A DNA stretch of 64,000 bases from Flavobacterium sp. UBA7680. Its GTDB lineage: Bacteria; Bacteroidota; Bacteroidia; Flavobacteriales; Flavobacteriaceae. The stretch covers positions 1 through 64,000 of the forward strand of contig NZ_DLHA01000022.1 of NCBI RefSeq assembly GCF_002482975.1, given 5' to 3'. The notes beneath the pieces are model-generated. The model was not told where the DNA came from, made no database searches, and was given only the letters and a program-made list of their open reading frames with translations. Of the stretch, positions 55,148-63,881 are shown piece after piece. A program made the position numbers and the translations under genes. The stretch's first letter is position 1; every line of letters starts with the position of its first letter.

Positions 55148-55568
55148 CGTTTAAAATATTTATTGGTCCCGTTTTTTTATAATAATATTCTTTGTTCTGA
55201 TCATTTTTAACCACAAACTCCTCATCCGAAATCGAGATTAATTCCTCAGTCCATTTGGCATAATCGGTATTATAATCCAGAAAAGTACCTTTATCCGTAA
55301 ATCTTACCGAAACATTTTCAAAAGTATCAGTAGTTAAAAAAGTTCCATCAAGCTGCGCCATTACTTTAGTACGAGTACCTTTAGCTCCTTTAATTTTAAA
55401 AAAATCAAAGTTCTCGTTCATTCCATAAGCCTTTTCCTCCCCTTTATCAAAAACCACTTTTTCAATTTCCCAATAACCATTTAGTTTTTCAATATCTGCC
55501 GGTTTTATTTCCTGTTTACAGCTTACAAACAAAAGCGACAAAACCAAAATCATAAAAGCATTTTTCAT
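55128..55568 (-). CDS. Lipocalin-like lipoprotein of unknown function
   Basis: The lipobox LLFVSCKQE (about residues 13-21) marks a lipoprotein. The remaining 125 residues resemble a lipocalin-like beta-barrel: LNGYWEIEKVVFDKGEEKAY at the start, then paired strands with FLTTDTFENVSVRFTDKGTF, and EELISISDEEFVVKNDQNKEYYYKK. Ligand unknown. Its 3' end overlaps the DUF721 gene by 20 bases. Confidence 0.85.
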   Translation of the reverse strand: MKNAFMILVLSLLFVSCKQEIKPADIEKLNGYWEIEKVVFDKGEEKAYGMNENFDFFKIKGAKGTRTKVMAQLDGTFLTTDTFENVSVRFTDKGTFLDYNTDYAKWTEELISISDEEFVVKNDQNKEYYYKKTGPINILNDGKKTK

Positions 55569-55588
55569 AATAAAATATAATATTAATA

Positions 55589-55673
55589 AGGAGCTGTTTC
55601 CTGCTGTCCGCTATATCTTTTATGGTGAACCCCACCATAAAAGGATGCCGCTTCCATCAGGGCTAGAACTCCT
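55589..55673 (+). ncRNA. Candidate structured RNA element, three stacked helices
   Basis: The 85 bases can form three nested helices. P1 is AGGAG (55589-55593) with CTCCT (55669-55673). P2 is TCCTG (55599-55603) with CAGGG (55658-55662). P3 is a 12-bp hairpin, 55616-55627 with 55633-55644, loop AACCC. Two internal loops rich in CCGC (CTGTCCGCTATA and ATGCCGCTTCCAT) lie between P2 and P3. Both G-U pairs (in P2 and P3) would be A-C mismatches in the complementary strand, so the plus strand is the likely transcript. It lies 273 bp before the lipoprotein gene at 55946. No other copy was seen in the window; I recall similar elements between genes in other flavobacteria but cannot confirm that. Confidence 0.55.
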
Positions 55674-55945
55674 GTTTTCAAAAGAAATTTAGTGAATTAC
55701 AAAGGTAACTTTATAAATTTCAAAAGAAATATTTTAATCGATAATTATCTCATTTTTCTAAGACTTTATTCTCTAAATATTTGCACACCCTAAAAAAGCC
55801 TATTTTAACAGTCTTATGTCATATTATGGCAGATTTTTAGGCAAATCTATCAGACTTTTGCAGCAAAATTATTTCAGTTACATTTTCCTTTAAAGAAGAT
55901 AATTTCAATTAAAAACTTCATACATAAATCCTTTTATTAAATAGA
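55674..55945. other. Remainder of the gene-free gap before the 55946 lipoprotein gene
   Basis: AT-rich sequence with no ORF or clear hairpin. TTTTGCAGC..TTACATTTTCC occurs before the lipoprotein gene, but no convincing TTG/TAnnTTTG pair was located. Confidence 0.5.
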
Positions 55946-56464
55946 ATGAAAAAATATTTCATAATAGCATTAAGCACCCTGCTCTTAATTTTTGGATGTA
56001 GTAAAACAAAACCAAAAAACATTGCACACACTAAACCTGTGTATGTTCAAATAAATAATTACCATCAGCCTGAAGAAAAAGAAAATAGCACTCCTTCCAT
56101 AAAAGATGATTTTTTACAAAACAAAAATTCAAAAAATTCACCAGTTACAATTGTAGCTTCCACCTTAACGAGAGCGCAGTATTCCGATCATAAAGACATT
56201 AAAATCGTCTTTAAAAATTCAAGCAAAAAGAGCATTCAGGCAATTAAACTGGAATGGTATTGCGAAAATTCATTTGATGAACCTGCAAATGGCAGATATT
56301 TCTATGGAAAAGGCAGGTCTACTGGTGAAATAGCTTATTTATTAAAAACAGGCGAAACAAGCTCAAAAATCTGGGAAGATTTTTCTACAGATGCAAACCG
56401 TATTATTAAAGTAAGAGCTTATTATGTAGTTTTTACAGATGGCACAAAGTGGGAACTTAAATAA
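55946..56464 (+). CDS. Lipoprotein of unknown function
   Basis: The lipobox LLLIFGCSK (about residues 12-20) marks a lipoprotein. A Pro/Lys/Asn-rich linker follows and then a beta-sandwich-like domain: SDHKDIKIVFKNSSKKSIQA, IKLEWYCENSFDEPANG and a final KVRAYYVVFTDGTKWELK. The pattern recalls Ig-like modules. No function is evident. It is followed after 93 bp by a serine hydrolase gene on the same strand. Confidence 0.82.
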   Translation: MKKYFIIALSTLLLIFGCSKTKPKNIAHTKPVYVQINNYHQPEEKENSTPSIKDDFLQNKNSKNSPVTIVASTLTRAQYSDHKDIKIVFKNSSKKSIQAIKLEWYCENSFDEPANGRYFYGKGRSTGEIAYLLKTGETSSKIWEDFSTDANRIIKVRAYYVVFTDGTKWELK

Positions 56465-56557
56465 AACACTTCATGGTTAAACATCTAAAATAAGTTTTCT
56501 CACTCATTAAACTATTTTACATATTTTTGGTCAAACCCCAAACCAAAAACAAAAGCC

Positions 56558-57628
56558 ATGACCAAAACTATTTTTACAATCCTGACAGCCTTATTATTGA
56601 TAAGCTGCAGCAAAGATTCAGCAGAACCAGATCCGGTTCCAACTCCATCAGAAAGCATGTATTTCCCTCCATTAACCGGAACAACTTGGGAAACAAAATC
56701 CATAGCCGATTTAAAATGGAACCAAAGTGCTGTACAGCCACTTCTGGATTACTTAGAACTAAAACATTCCAAATCGTTTATCATTTTAGTAAATGGCCGA
56801 ATCGTTTTAGAAAACTACTTTAACGGACATACCGCTTCAACAAACTGGTATTGGGCGAGCGCCGGAAAAACATTAACCTCAACTGTTACAGGAATCGCTC
56901 AACAGGAAAACCTACTAAATATCAACAATAAAGTTTCTCAGTATATTGGCACCGGCTGGACAAGTGAAACTTTAGCACAAGAAAACAAAATTACCTGCAA
57001 GCATTTACTAACTATGACATCTGGACTTGATGATTCAACCGATGATGTAGATCCTACAGATCTAATCTATAAAGCCGATGCAGGAACAAGATGGGCTTAT
57101 CACAATGTTTATGTAAAATTGCAAGATGTTGTTGCGAGTGCAAGCGGGCAGACTTGGGAAAATTATTTCAATGCTAAATTAAGAGATAAAATTGGGATGA
57201 ATGGTACCTGGTTAAAAATTGATGTAAACAGCGTTTTTGCAAGTACTTCACGAAGCATGGCACGCTTTGGGCTATTAATGCTGAATAAAGGGAAATGGGA
57301 AAATAATATCATTTTAAATGAAGCCTATTTCAATGAAGCCACAACCACTTCACAAAATATTAATTTAGGATATGGTTATTTATGGTGGCTAAATGGTAAA
57401 AGCTCTTATCATTTACCACAATCACAACTTACTTTTCAAGGAAGCGTAATTCCAACCGGACCAAGCGATATGTTTATGGCTTTAGGAAAAAACGATCAAA
57501 AGATTTATGTAATTCCGAGTAAAAAAATGGTAGTTATCAGAATGGGTGATGCAGCAGATAATGAAAATCTGGCTCTATCTGATTTTGATAAAGTTTTATG
57601 GGAAAAAATTAGTGCTTTGTATAAATAA
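56558..57628 (+). CDS. Serine hydrolase of the class C beta-lactamase/PBP-like family, lipoprotein
   Basis: A lipobox LLLISCSKD (about residues 12-20) precedes a beta-lactamase-like domain. The Ser-x-x-Lys motif is in YWASAGKTLTSTVTGIA (Ser followed by Ala-Gly-Lys). The Tyr-x-Asn motif is in WAYHNVYVKLQDV. GYGYLWWLNGKSSYH is a later active-site region. Such enzymes include esterases and peptidases as well as beta-lactamases, so the substrate is not assigned. The start MTKTIF at 56558 gives the complete signal. Confidence 0.9.
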   Translation: MTKTIFTILTALLLISCSKDSAEPDPVPTPSESMYFPPLTGTTWETKSIADLKWNQSAVQPLLDYLELKHSKSFIILVNGRIVLENYFNGHTASTNWYWASAGKTLTSTVTGIAQQENLLNINNKVSQYIGTGWTSETLAQENKITCKHLLTMTSGLDDSTDDVDPTDLIYKADAGTRWAYHNVYVKLQDVVASASGQTWENYFNAKLRDKIGMNGTWLKIDVNSVFASTSRSMARFGLLMLNKGKWENNIILNEAYFNEATTTSQNINLGYGYLWWLNGKSSYHLPQSQLTFQGSVIPTGPSDMFMALGKNDQKIYVIPSKKMVVIRMGDAADNENLALSDFDKVLWEKISALYK

Positions 57629-57644
57629 AAGCACTGCACAAAGT

Positions 57645-58244
57645 TTAAATCAATTGCCAGCCTTTAGATTTTAAAAAGCTTTTACAATTATTGCAAAAAT
57701 CTTTTTCTTCATCCAGTGGGTTTCCTCCTTCAGCATCACGCATTAAACACGTTTTTATTGCACAATGCGGCAAACCCGCTGTATGACCTAATTCATGTAA
57801 AACCAGTTTATAAAACTGTTGATTTTTATTTTTGACAGACAATCTAAAATCTGAGACTACGCAGGCTTTTCCGGGTCTATAACCTAACCCCATTACACCC
57901 CAATCTTTAATTCTGTTTTTAGTTGTACTAATATCCGAATTTGATAATCCAACTATTACGGAATCTTTGCCAATATTATCCTTAAGACTTTTAATAATAC
58001 TATCAGCACGGTATCTATTTCTTGGTTTATAATAGGAATTTTCAGGAAACGAAATATTTGATCTTAAAACTACTTTTGGATTTATAGCTTTAATTTCTTC
58101 AAATACCTTTTTAGCCTGTTCCGTTTTAAAACTGCCTAAAGGCTGAATAACAATTACTTTTTGATTATTACTATTTTCATTTTTTCCGTTTGTACAAGAA
58201 AGCACAATAAAAAGAAAAACAAAAAAGCAGTATTTCATAATCAA
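57645..58244 (-). CDS. Archaemetzincin-like zinc metallopeptidase lipoprotein
   Basis: A lipobox FIVLSCTNG (about residues 12-20) precedes a zinc-peptidase domain. The site HELGHTAGLPHC has three His ligands and is followed by AIKTCLM and FCNNC, so the pattern H-E-x-x-H-x2-G-x2-H-C, C-x-M, C-x2-C of archaemetzincins is complete. The spacing before the last C-x2-C pair is about two residues shorter than the consensus I recall. Its protein substrate is unknown. Alternative starts exist at residues 1 and 3 (MIMKYC). Confidence 0.85.
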   Translation of the reverse strand: MIMKYCFFVFLFIVLSCTNGKNENSNNQKVIVIQPLGSFKTEQAKKVFEEIKAINPKVVLRSNISFPENSYYKPRNRYRADSIIKSLKDNIGKDSVIVGLSNSDISTTKNRIKDWGVMGLGYRPGKACVVSDFRLSVKNKNQQFYKLVLHELGHTAGLPHCAIKTCLMRDAEGGNPLDEEKDFCNNCKSFLKSKGWQLI

Positions 58245-58259
58245 AAATGTGCCAATAAA

Positions 58260-58439
58260 TTATTGCTTAGTTCTCAACCTTTTAAGAACTCCCATAAAGA
58301 AAAAACCAATCCCAAGAACTAATAAAACGTAATAAAAAGAAAGACTATTATCTTTCAAAACATTTGCTAAAACAAAACATATAACGCTTGCAAAATAAAA
58401 AGCAACAGCCGATATATTTTTAAAAGAAGAAAAACTCAT
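58260..58439 (-). CDS. Small two-helix membrane protein
   Basis: This 59-residue frame runs MSFSSFKNISAVAFYFASVI onward. It has two membrane helices (about residues 10-25 and 34-50), a short DNS loop between them and a basic end (KRLRTKQ). It lies 6 bp after ftsY and 15 bp before the archaemetzincin-like gene, so it is probably co-transcribed. Coding length, start context and clean two-helix pattern support a real gene. No family recognised. Confidence 0.7.
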   Translation of the reverse strand: MSFSSFKNISAVAFYFASVICFVLANVLKDNSLSFYYVLLVLGIGFFFMGVLKRLRTKQ

Positions 58440-58445
58440 TATAAA

Positions 58446-59399
58446 TTATTTAAAGAAACTATCAACGAATTCATATTTATTAAAGACTTGTAAATCTTCA
58501 ATTCCTTCGCCAACACCAATATATTTAACCGGAATTTGAAACTGGTCTGAAATACCAATTACAACACCACCTTTTGCTGTTCCGTCTAATTTTGTTACTG
58601 CTAATGAAGTTACTTCTGTCGCAGCAGTAAATTGCTTAGCCTGTTCAAAAGCATTTTGACCAGTTGAACCGTCTAAAACCAAAAGAACATCGTGAGGTGC
58701 ATCGGCAACCACTTTTTGCATTACACGTTTCACTTTTGTCAATTCATTCATCAGATTGATTTTATTATGCAAACGTCCGGCAGTATCAATAATAACAATA
58801 TCAGCGTTTTGAGCCACAGCAGACTGCAAAGTATCAAAAGCTACAGAAGCCGGGTCACTTCCCATATTTTGTTTTACGATTGGAACGCCAACACGATCTG
58901 CCCAAACTTGTAACTGATCGATTGCAGCGGCACGGAAAGTATCGGCAGCACCTAAAACCACTTTATAACCAGCTTTTTTAAACTGATAAGCCAGTTTACC
59001 AATTGTTGTAGTTTTTCCAACACCATTTACTCCAACAACCATTAAAACGTAAGGTTTTTTATCTTTTGGAATATCAAATTCGGTTGCTTCGCCTGTATTG
59101 GTTTCAGATAATAAACCGCCAATTTCGTCACGAAGAATTTGATTTAATTCTTCTGTTCCTAAATATTTATCTTCAGATACTCGTTTTTCGATTCTTTCAA
59201 TGATTTTCAATGTTGTATTTACACCAACATCCGAAGCTACCAGAACTTCTTCAAGATTATCTAAAACATCATCATCGACTTTAGATTTTCCTGCAACAGC
59301 TTTGCTTAACTTAGAGAAAAAAGTAGTTTTTGTTTTTTCAAGACCTTTATCTAAAGTCTCTTTTTTTTCGGTAGAGAATAATTTTTTAAAAAAACTCAT
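58446..59399 (-). CDS. ftsY: Signal recognition particle receptor FtsY
   Basis: This GTPase would dock ribosome-nascent-chain/SRP complexes at the inner membrane. The NG domain is present: N helices up to residue 110, then the P-loop VVGVNGVGKTTTIGKLA (121-137), AADTFRAAAIDQL, NADIVIIDTAGRL, VTKLDGTAKGG and YIGVGEGIEDLQVF. The acidic A domain of E. coli FtsY is almost missing (317 residues in total), as is usual in Bacteroidota. It lies downstream of DUF4295 behind a terminator and a 263-bp gap with no other feature. Confidence 0.96.
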   Translation of the reverse strand: MSFFKKLFSTEKKETLDKGLEKTKTTFFSKLSKAVAGKSKVDDDVLDNLEEVLVASDVGVNTTLKIIERIEKRVSEDKYLGTEELNQILRDEIGGLLSETNTGEATEFDIPKDKKPYVLMVVGVNGVGKTTTIGKLAYQFKKAGYKVVLGAADTFRAAAIDQLQVWADRVGVPIVKQNMGSDPASVAFDTLQSAVAQNADIVIIDTAGRLHNKINLMNELTKVKRVMQKVVADAPHDVLLVLDGSTGQNAFEQAKQFTAATEVTSLAVTKLDGTAKGGVVIGISDQFQIPVKYIGVGEGIEDLQVFNKYEFVDSFFK

Positions 59400-59604
59400 T
59401 TTTAATTTATTGTTAGTTTTAGACTGTTTCTAAGAGTTTTGAAACAATCTTAATGTTTATAGAACGCCTTTTGTTTAATTTAATCCCAACTGCATCGATC
59501 CTTCTATTGTTTTCTTTAAACAAGTAAAGATAAAGACTCTGATGGGAACAAATGTTTAAAAAAAACACAAATTGATTGGTTTCTATAAAATTTTAAACAA
59601 ATAT

Positions 59605-59645
59605 AAAAAATAAAAAAGCTACTTCCGAATGAAAGTAGCTTTTCT
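59605..59645 (-). terminator. Terminator of the rpmB-rpmG-DUF4295 operon
   Basis: AAAAGCTACTT pairs with AAGTAGCTTTT (about 10 bp) around CCGAATGA. On the minus strand a run of T and A/T follows. It lies 18 bp after the DUF4295 stop. The gap 59400-59604 has no ORF. Confidence 0.75.
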
Positions 59646-59662
59646 ATATATTGTAATTGTAA

Positions 59663-59815
59663 TTATTTCTTTTTCAAGAATTCATCAACTTCTTCAGGAG
59701 CCATAATAGATTCTACGAATGTATATGCACCAGTTTTAGGAGATTTTACCATTTTGATGGCTTTTGATAATCTCTTAGAAGATGTTTGTAACGATGCTAC
59801 GGTTTTCTTTGCCAT
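59663..59815 (-). CDS. DUF4295-family small protein
   Basis: A 50-residue basic protein, MAKKTVASLQTSSKRLSKAI then KMVKSPKTGAYTFVESIM, ending in PEEVDEFLKKK. This matches the DUF4295 family, which in Bacteroidota follows rpmG and is thought to be ribosome-associated. It starts 74 bp after rpmG. The ORF is short but its sequence is distinctive and its position conserved. Confidence 0.88.
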   Translation of the reverse strand: MAKKTVASLQTSSKRLSKAIKMVKSPKTGAYTFVESIMAPEEVDEFLKKK

Positions 59816-59889
59816 GATTCAAATGTTATTTGAAGCTTTTATAAAACTCTAATGGCCAAACCATTGAGATTTACAAAAATCTCTAATTA

Positions 59890-60072
59890 TTACTTAATTT
59901 CTTTGTGAACAGTTACTCTTTTTAAGATTGGATTAAATTTCTTAATCTCTAATCTGTCTGGAGTATTTTTTTTGTTCTTAGTTGTAATATATCTAGAAGT
60001 TCCTGGAACACCAGAAGTCTTGTGCTCAGTACATTCTAAAATTACTTGGATTCTATTACCTTTCTTTGCCAT
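59890..60072 (-). CDS. rpmG: 50S ribosomal protein L33
   Basis: A 60-residue basic ribosomal protein, [20 protein letters not shown] at the start and [16 protein letters not shown] at the end. It has a single Cys, so it is the zinc-free form of L33. It lies 27 bp after rpmB. Confidence 0.95.
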
Positions 60073-60099
60073 CTTGCTATATATTTATTTAGGAAAAGA

Positions 60100-60336
60100 T
60101 TATTTGATAAATCCTTCTGACTGTGCTTTTTTCAAAACAGCAGTGATTCCATTTTTATTAATTGTTTTTATCGTAGATGCTGCTACTCTAAGAGTAATCC
60201 ATCTATCTTCTTCTGGAAGATAAAAACGCTTTTTAACTAAGTTTACAGAAAACTTTCTCTTAGTTTTGTTCATAGCGTGAGAAACGTTATTTCCTACCAT
60301 CGCTCTTTTACCTGTAAGGTCACAAACTCTTGACAT
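60100..60336 (-). CDS. rpmB: 50S ribosomal protein L28
   Basis: A 78-residue basic ribosomal protein with [20 protein letters not shown] at the start and [20 protein letters not shown] in its C-terminal half. Length and motifs are those of L28. It heads the rpmB-rpmG-DUF4295 operon, 71 bp after the cinA gene end. Confidence 0.96.
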   Translation of the reverse strand: MSRVCDLTGKRAMVGNNVSHAMNKTKRKFSVNLVKKRFYLPEEDRWITLRVAASTIKTINKNGITAVLKKAQSEGFIK

Positions 60337-60407
60337 TATACTTATCTTTTATCGTTATTCAAAATCAGGGTGCAAAGAAAAGAAAAATAAACCATTGTAG
60401 CAAAAAA

Positions 60408-61694
<1,287 letters not shown>

Positions 61695-61802
61695 TTATTT
61701 ATGAAGTAGGATTGCGGAAATGATTTGAGGCAGAAAAATTTAAAAGACAATTTCTTTTATCTTTTAATAAAAAGTTAAAACCCAGAAAAATGGATTGAAA
61801 TA

Positions 61803-61846
61803 AAATAAAGAAAATGATTCCGCTTTTCAGTTTAAAAAAGCGGAAT
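61803..61846 (-). terminator. Probable terminator of the Hpt-protein gene
   Basis: ATTCCGCTTTT pairs with AAAAGCGGAAT (11-bp stem, loop CAGTTTAA). On the minus strand CATTTTCTTTATTTTA follows, a broken T run. It lies 10 bp after the stop at 61857. Confidence 0.6.
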
Positions 61847-61856
61847 TATATGAATT

Positions 61857-62201
61857 TTAGACGTCAAAATCTTTTTTGATTTCTTTAATTGCGTCTTTTA
61901 CCTGCACTTTTATACTTTTAAAAGTCTCGATAATATCTTTTTTCTTTCCTTCTGCCTTTGTCCACGCTTCGACTTGCAGGATTTCTTCAAATGCAACATT
62001 TAACCCCATTAAGTCTAATGTAGGTTTAATTTTATGCGCATACGAATAAGCGTATTTATGATCCTTTTTCTTAATTCCTTCTTTGATTTGTTTTAAATCC
62101 TCAGGAACTTCTGTAACAAATAATTTTAGAATTTCGTTTACAAATTCGGGGTCATTGTCTGAAAGCGCATACACTTTCGAAAGATTATACTTTAAAGCCA
62201 T
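61857..62201 (-). CDS. Histidine phosphotransfer (Hpt) domain protein
   Basis: A single-domain Hpt protein of 114 residues that would relay phosphate between receiver domains. The phospho-accepting His56 lies in YAHKIKPTLDLMGL. The surrounding helices form the four-helix bundle. No kinase or receiver is adjacent. The start codon overlaps the end of the FAH-family gene by one base, so it is translated from the same transcript. Partner proteins must be elsewhere. Confidence 0.88.
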   Translation of the reverse strand: MALKYNLSKVYALSDNDPEFVNEILKLFVTEVPEDLKQIKEGIKKKDHKYAYSYAHKIKPTLDLMGLNVAFEEILQVEAWTKAEGKKKDIIETFKSIKVQVKDAIKEIKKDFDV

Positions 62202-62812
62202 TATTTTACTTGTATTCTGAATAATTTTTTATCTTCTAAAAAGCCTTCCAAAACATCATTTGGTTTAACCGGCGCAACACCTGCTGGCGTTCCTGTAAAA
62301 ATAATATCTCCAATTTTTAAGGTAAAAAACTGAGAAACATAAGAAACCAATTCATCAATTTTCCAAAGCATAAAACTTGTATTTCCTTTTTGAACTGTTT
62401 CAGAATTATTTTTGAGCTCAAACGTAAGATTTTCTAGCGAAACAAAATCACTTTTTGGTAAAAAATCTCCAATTACTGCTGAACCGTCAAATGCTTTTGC
62501 TTTTTCCCAAGGCAGTCCTTTTGCTTTTAATTTATCTTGTAAATCTCTGGCAGTAAAATCGATACCTACACTAATATCATCATAATATTTATGTGCAAAC
62601 TTAGGCTCAATATATTTTCCAACCTTATTAATTTTCACAATTATTTCTAATTCGTGATGAACTTCCTGAGAAAATTCCGGAATTACAAACGGATGCTGTT
62701 TCAACAAAACCGCCGAATCCGGTTTCATAAAAACCACAGGTTCGTCTGGACGTTCGTTTTTTAACTCTTCAATATGATTGGTATAATTTCTACCGATACA
62801 GATTATTTTCAT
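62201..62812 (-). CDS. Fumarylacetoacetate hydrolase-family protein (FAHD1-like)
   Basis: A 203-residue cytoplasmic enzyme of the FAH fold, resembling FAHD1 acylpyruvase/oxaloacetate decarboxylase. Signatures are MKIICIGRNYTNHIEELKNE, EPVVFMKPDSAVL, HHELEIIVKINKVGKYIE, ISVGIDFTARDLQ and IIFTGTPAGVAPVKPNDVLE. The metal-binding acidic residues lie in HHELEI and the following glycine-rich loops. Its substrate is not assigned. It is co-transcribed with the Hpt gene. Confidence 0.9.
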   Translation of the reverse strand: MKIICIGRNYTNHIEELKNERPDEPVVFMKPDSAVLLKQHPFVIPEFSQEVHHELEIIVKINKVGKYIEPKFAHKYYDDISVGIDFTARDLQDKLKAKGLPWEKAKAFDGSAVIGDFLPKSDFVSLENLTFELKNNSETVQKGNTSFMLWKIDELVSYVSQFFTLKIGDIIFTGTPAGVAPVKPNDVLEGFLEDKKLFRIQVK

Positions 62813-62822
62813 TCTTTGTATA

Positions 62823-62903
62823 GATTCTAAGTTGCTAAGTTGCTAAGGTTCTGAGAAAACTAAAAAAAAACTTAGCGTCTTAGAATCTTAGCAACTCAGC
62901 ACC
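62823..62903. repeat. Intergenic inverted repeat (GATTCTAAG family)
   Basis: The arms are 62823-62855 (GATTCTAAGTTGCTAAGTTG and on) and 62871-62903 (CTTAGCGTCTTAGAATCTTA and on). They are imperfect reverse complements around AAACTAAAAAAAA. The same word opens the composite repeat at 31544. Confidence 0.7.
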
Positions 62904-62904
62904 T

Positions 62905-63675
62905 TTACTTCGTATTTAATTTTCTCAATTTAATTCCTGTCAAAACTTTTTTGGTGTACAAAGGAAAATCGGCGTTTTGAATCCAGCTAAAATAACCTGG
63001 TTCTGTTTCCAGTACTTTTAAAACTTTTGCACCTTTATGTTTTCCGAAAGTAAAAATTTCCTCGTCGTCTTTATCAAAAGCAATCATTCCGGCAAAATCG
63101 GCGATTTTTTTACGAGTTGTAAATTCAGATAATGATTTCATATCGTTTTCCAGTTCAGGATAACGATCTAACTGTGCTTTTAAAATCTCGTAAGTTGCCA
63201 TGGTATCTGCTTCTGCAGAATGTGCGTTTTCAAGACTTTTTCCGCAGTAAAACTTCAAAGCAGCACTTAAAGTACGTTCCTCCATTTTATGAAAAATAGT
63301 CTGAACATCTACAGAAACTTTATTTTTCATATCAAAATCAACTCCGGCACGAAGTAATTCTTCTGCTAATAACGGAATATCAAAACGATCTGAATTAAAA
63401 CCTCCCAAATCGCTGTCTTTTATCATATTATGAACCAGCGGTGCCAATTCTGCAAAAGTCGGTTCGTTTGCTACTTTTTCATCAGTAATTCCGTGAACGG
63501 CTGTAGTTTGTGGAGGAATTGGAATTGTTGGATTAACCAGCCAGGTTTTACTTTCTTTATTTCCGTTTGGGAAAACTTTAAATATCGAAATTTCTACTAT
63601 TCGATCTTTACCGATGTCAATTCCAGTTGTTTCAAGATCAAAAAAGCAAATTGGTTTGTTAAGTTTTAATTCCAT
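62905..63675 (-). CDS. 3'-5' exonuclease (DEDD family, DnaQ-like)
   Basis: A 256-residue exonuclease of the DnaQ fold. Motif I is ICFFDLETTGID (Asp13, Glu15). Motif II lies near GGFNSDRFDIPLLAEELL. Motif III follows in LENAHSAEADTMATYEIL, with the His of a DEDDh-type site. The C-terminal part is a small extra domain (EEIFTFGKHKGAKVLKVLET) resembling DUF3820. It may proofread or repair DNA; a DNA polymerase III epsilon role is possible but not shown. Confidence 0.92.
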   Translation of the reverse strand: MELKLNKPICFFDLETTGIDIGKDRIVEISIFKVFPNGNKESKTWLVNPTIPIPPQTTAVHGITDEKVANEPTFAELAPLVHNMIKDSDLGGFNSDRFDIPLLAEELLRAGVDFDMKNKVSVDVQTIFHKMEERTLSAALKFYCGKSLENAHSAEADTMATYEILKAQLDRYPELENDMKSLSEFTTRKKIADFAGMIAFDKDDEEIFTFGKHKGAKVLKVLETEPGYFSWIQNADFPLYTKKVLTGIKLRKLNTK

Positions 63676-63821
63676 TTTTAATTTTTATAAGATTACAAAT
63701 GTAAATTTTTAAAGCCAAAGTTCCCGCCCAAATTTCTATTTTTTTGACCAAAATTGGCTTTTTTTGTTGATTTTACGTTTAAAATTAAAACAAAACAAGT
63801 CGGTTTTCTGTTTTTCTTACA

Positions 63822-63862
63822 AACGAAAAAACCCGAAAAACTTTTAAATTTTTCGGGTTTTA
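63822..63862 (-). terminator. Terminator of the E2 gene
   Basis: AAAACCCGAAAAA pairs with TTTTTCGGGTTTT (13 bp) around CTTTTAAA. On the minus strand TTTTTTCG follows. It ends 20 bp after the stop codon of the E2 gene, in the minus direction. Confidence 0.8.
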
Positions 63863-63881
63863 AATTTTATTTATGAATCTA

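Noticed and set aside
55569..55945. Metabolite riboswitch in the gap before the 55946 lipoprotein
   Set aside because: The structured element does not match any riboswitch class I can recall, so it is listed only as a candidate RNA.
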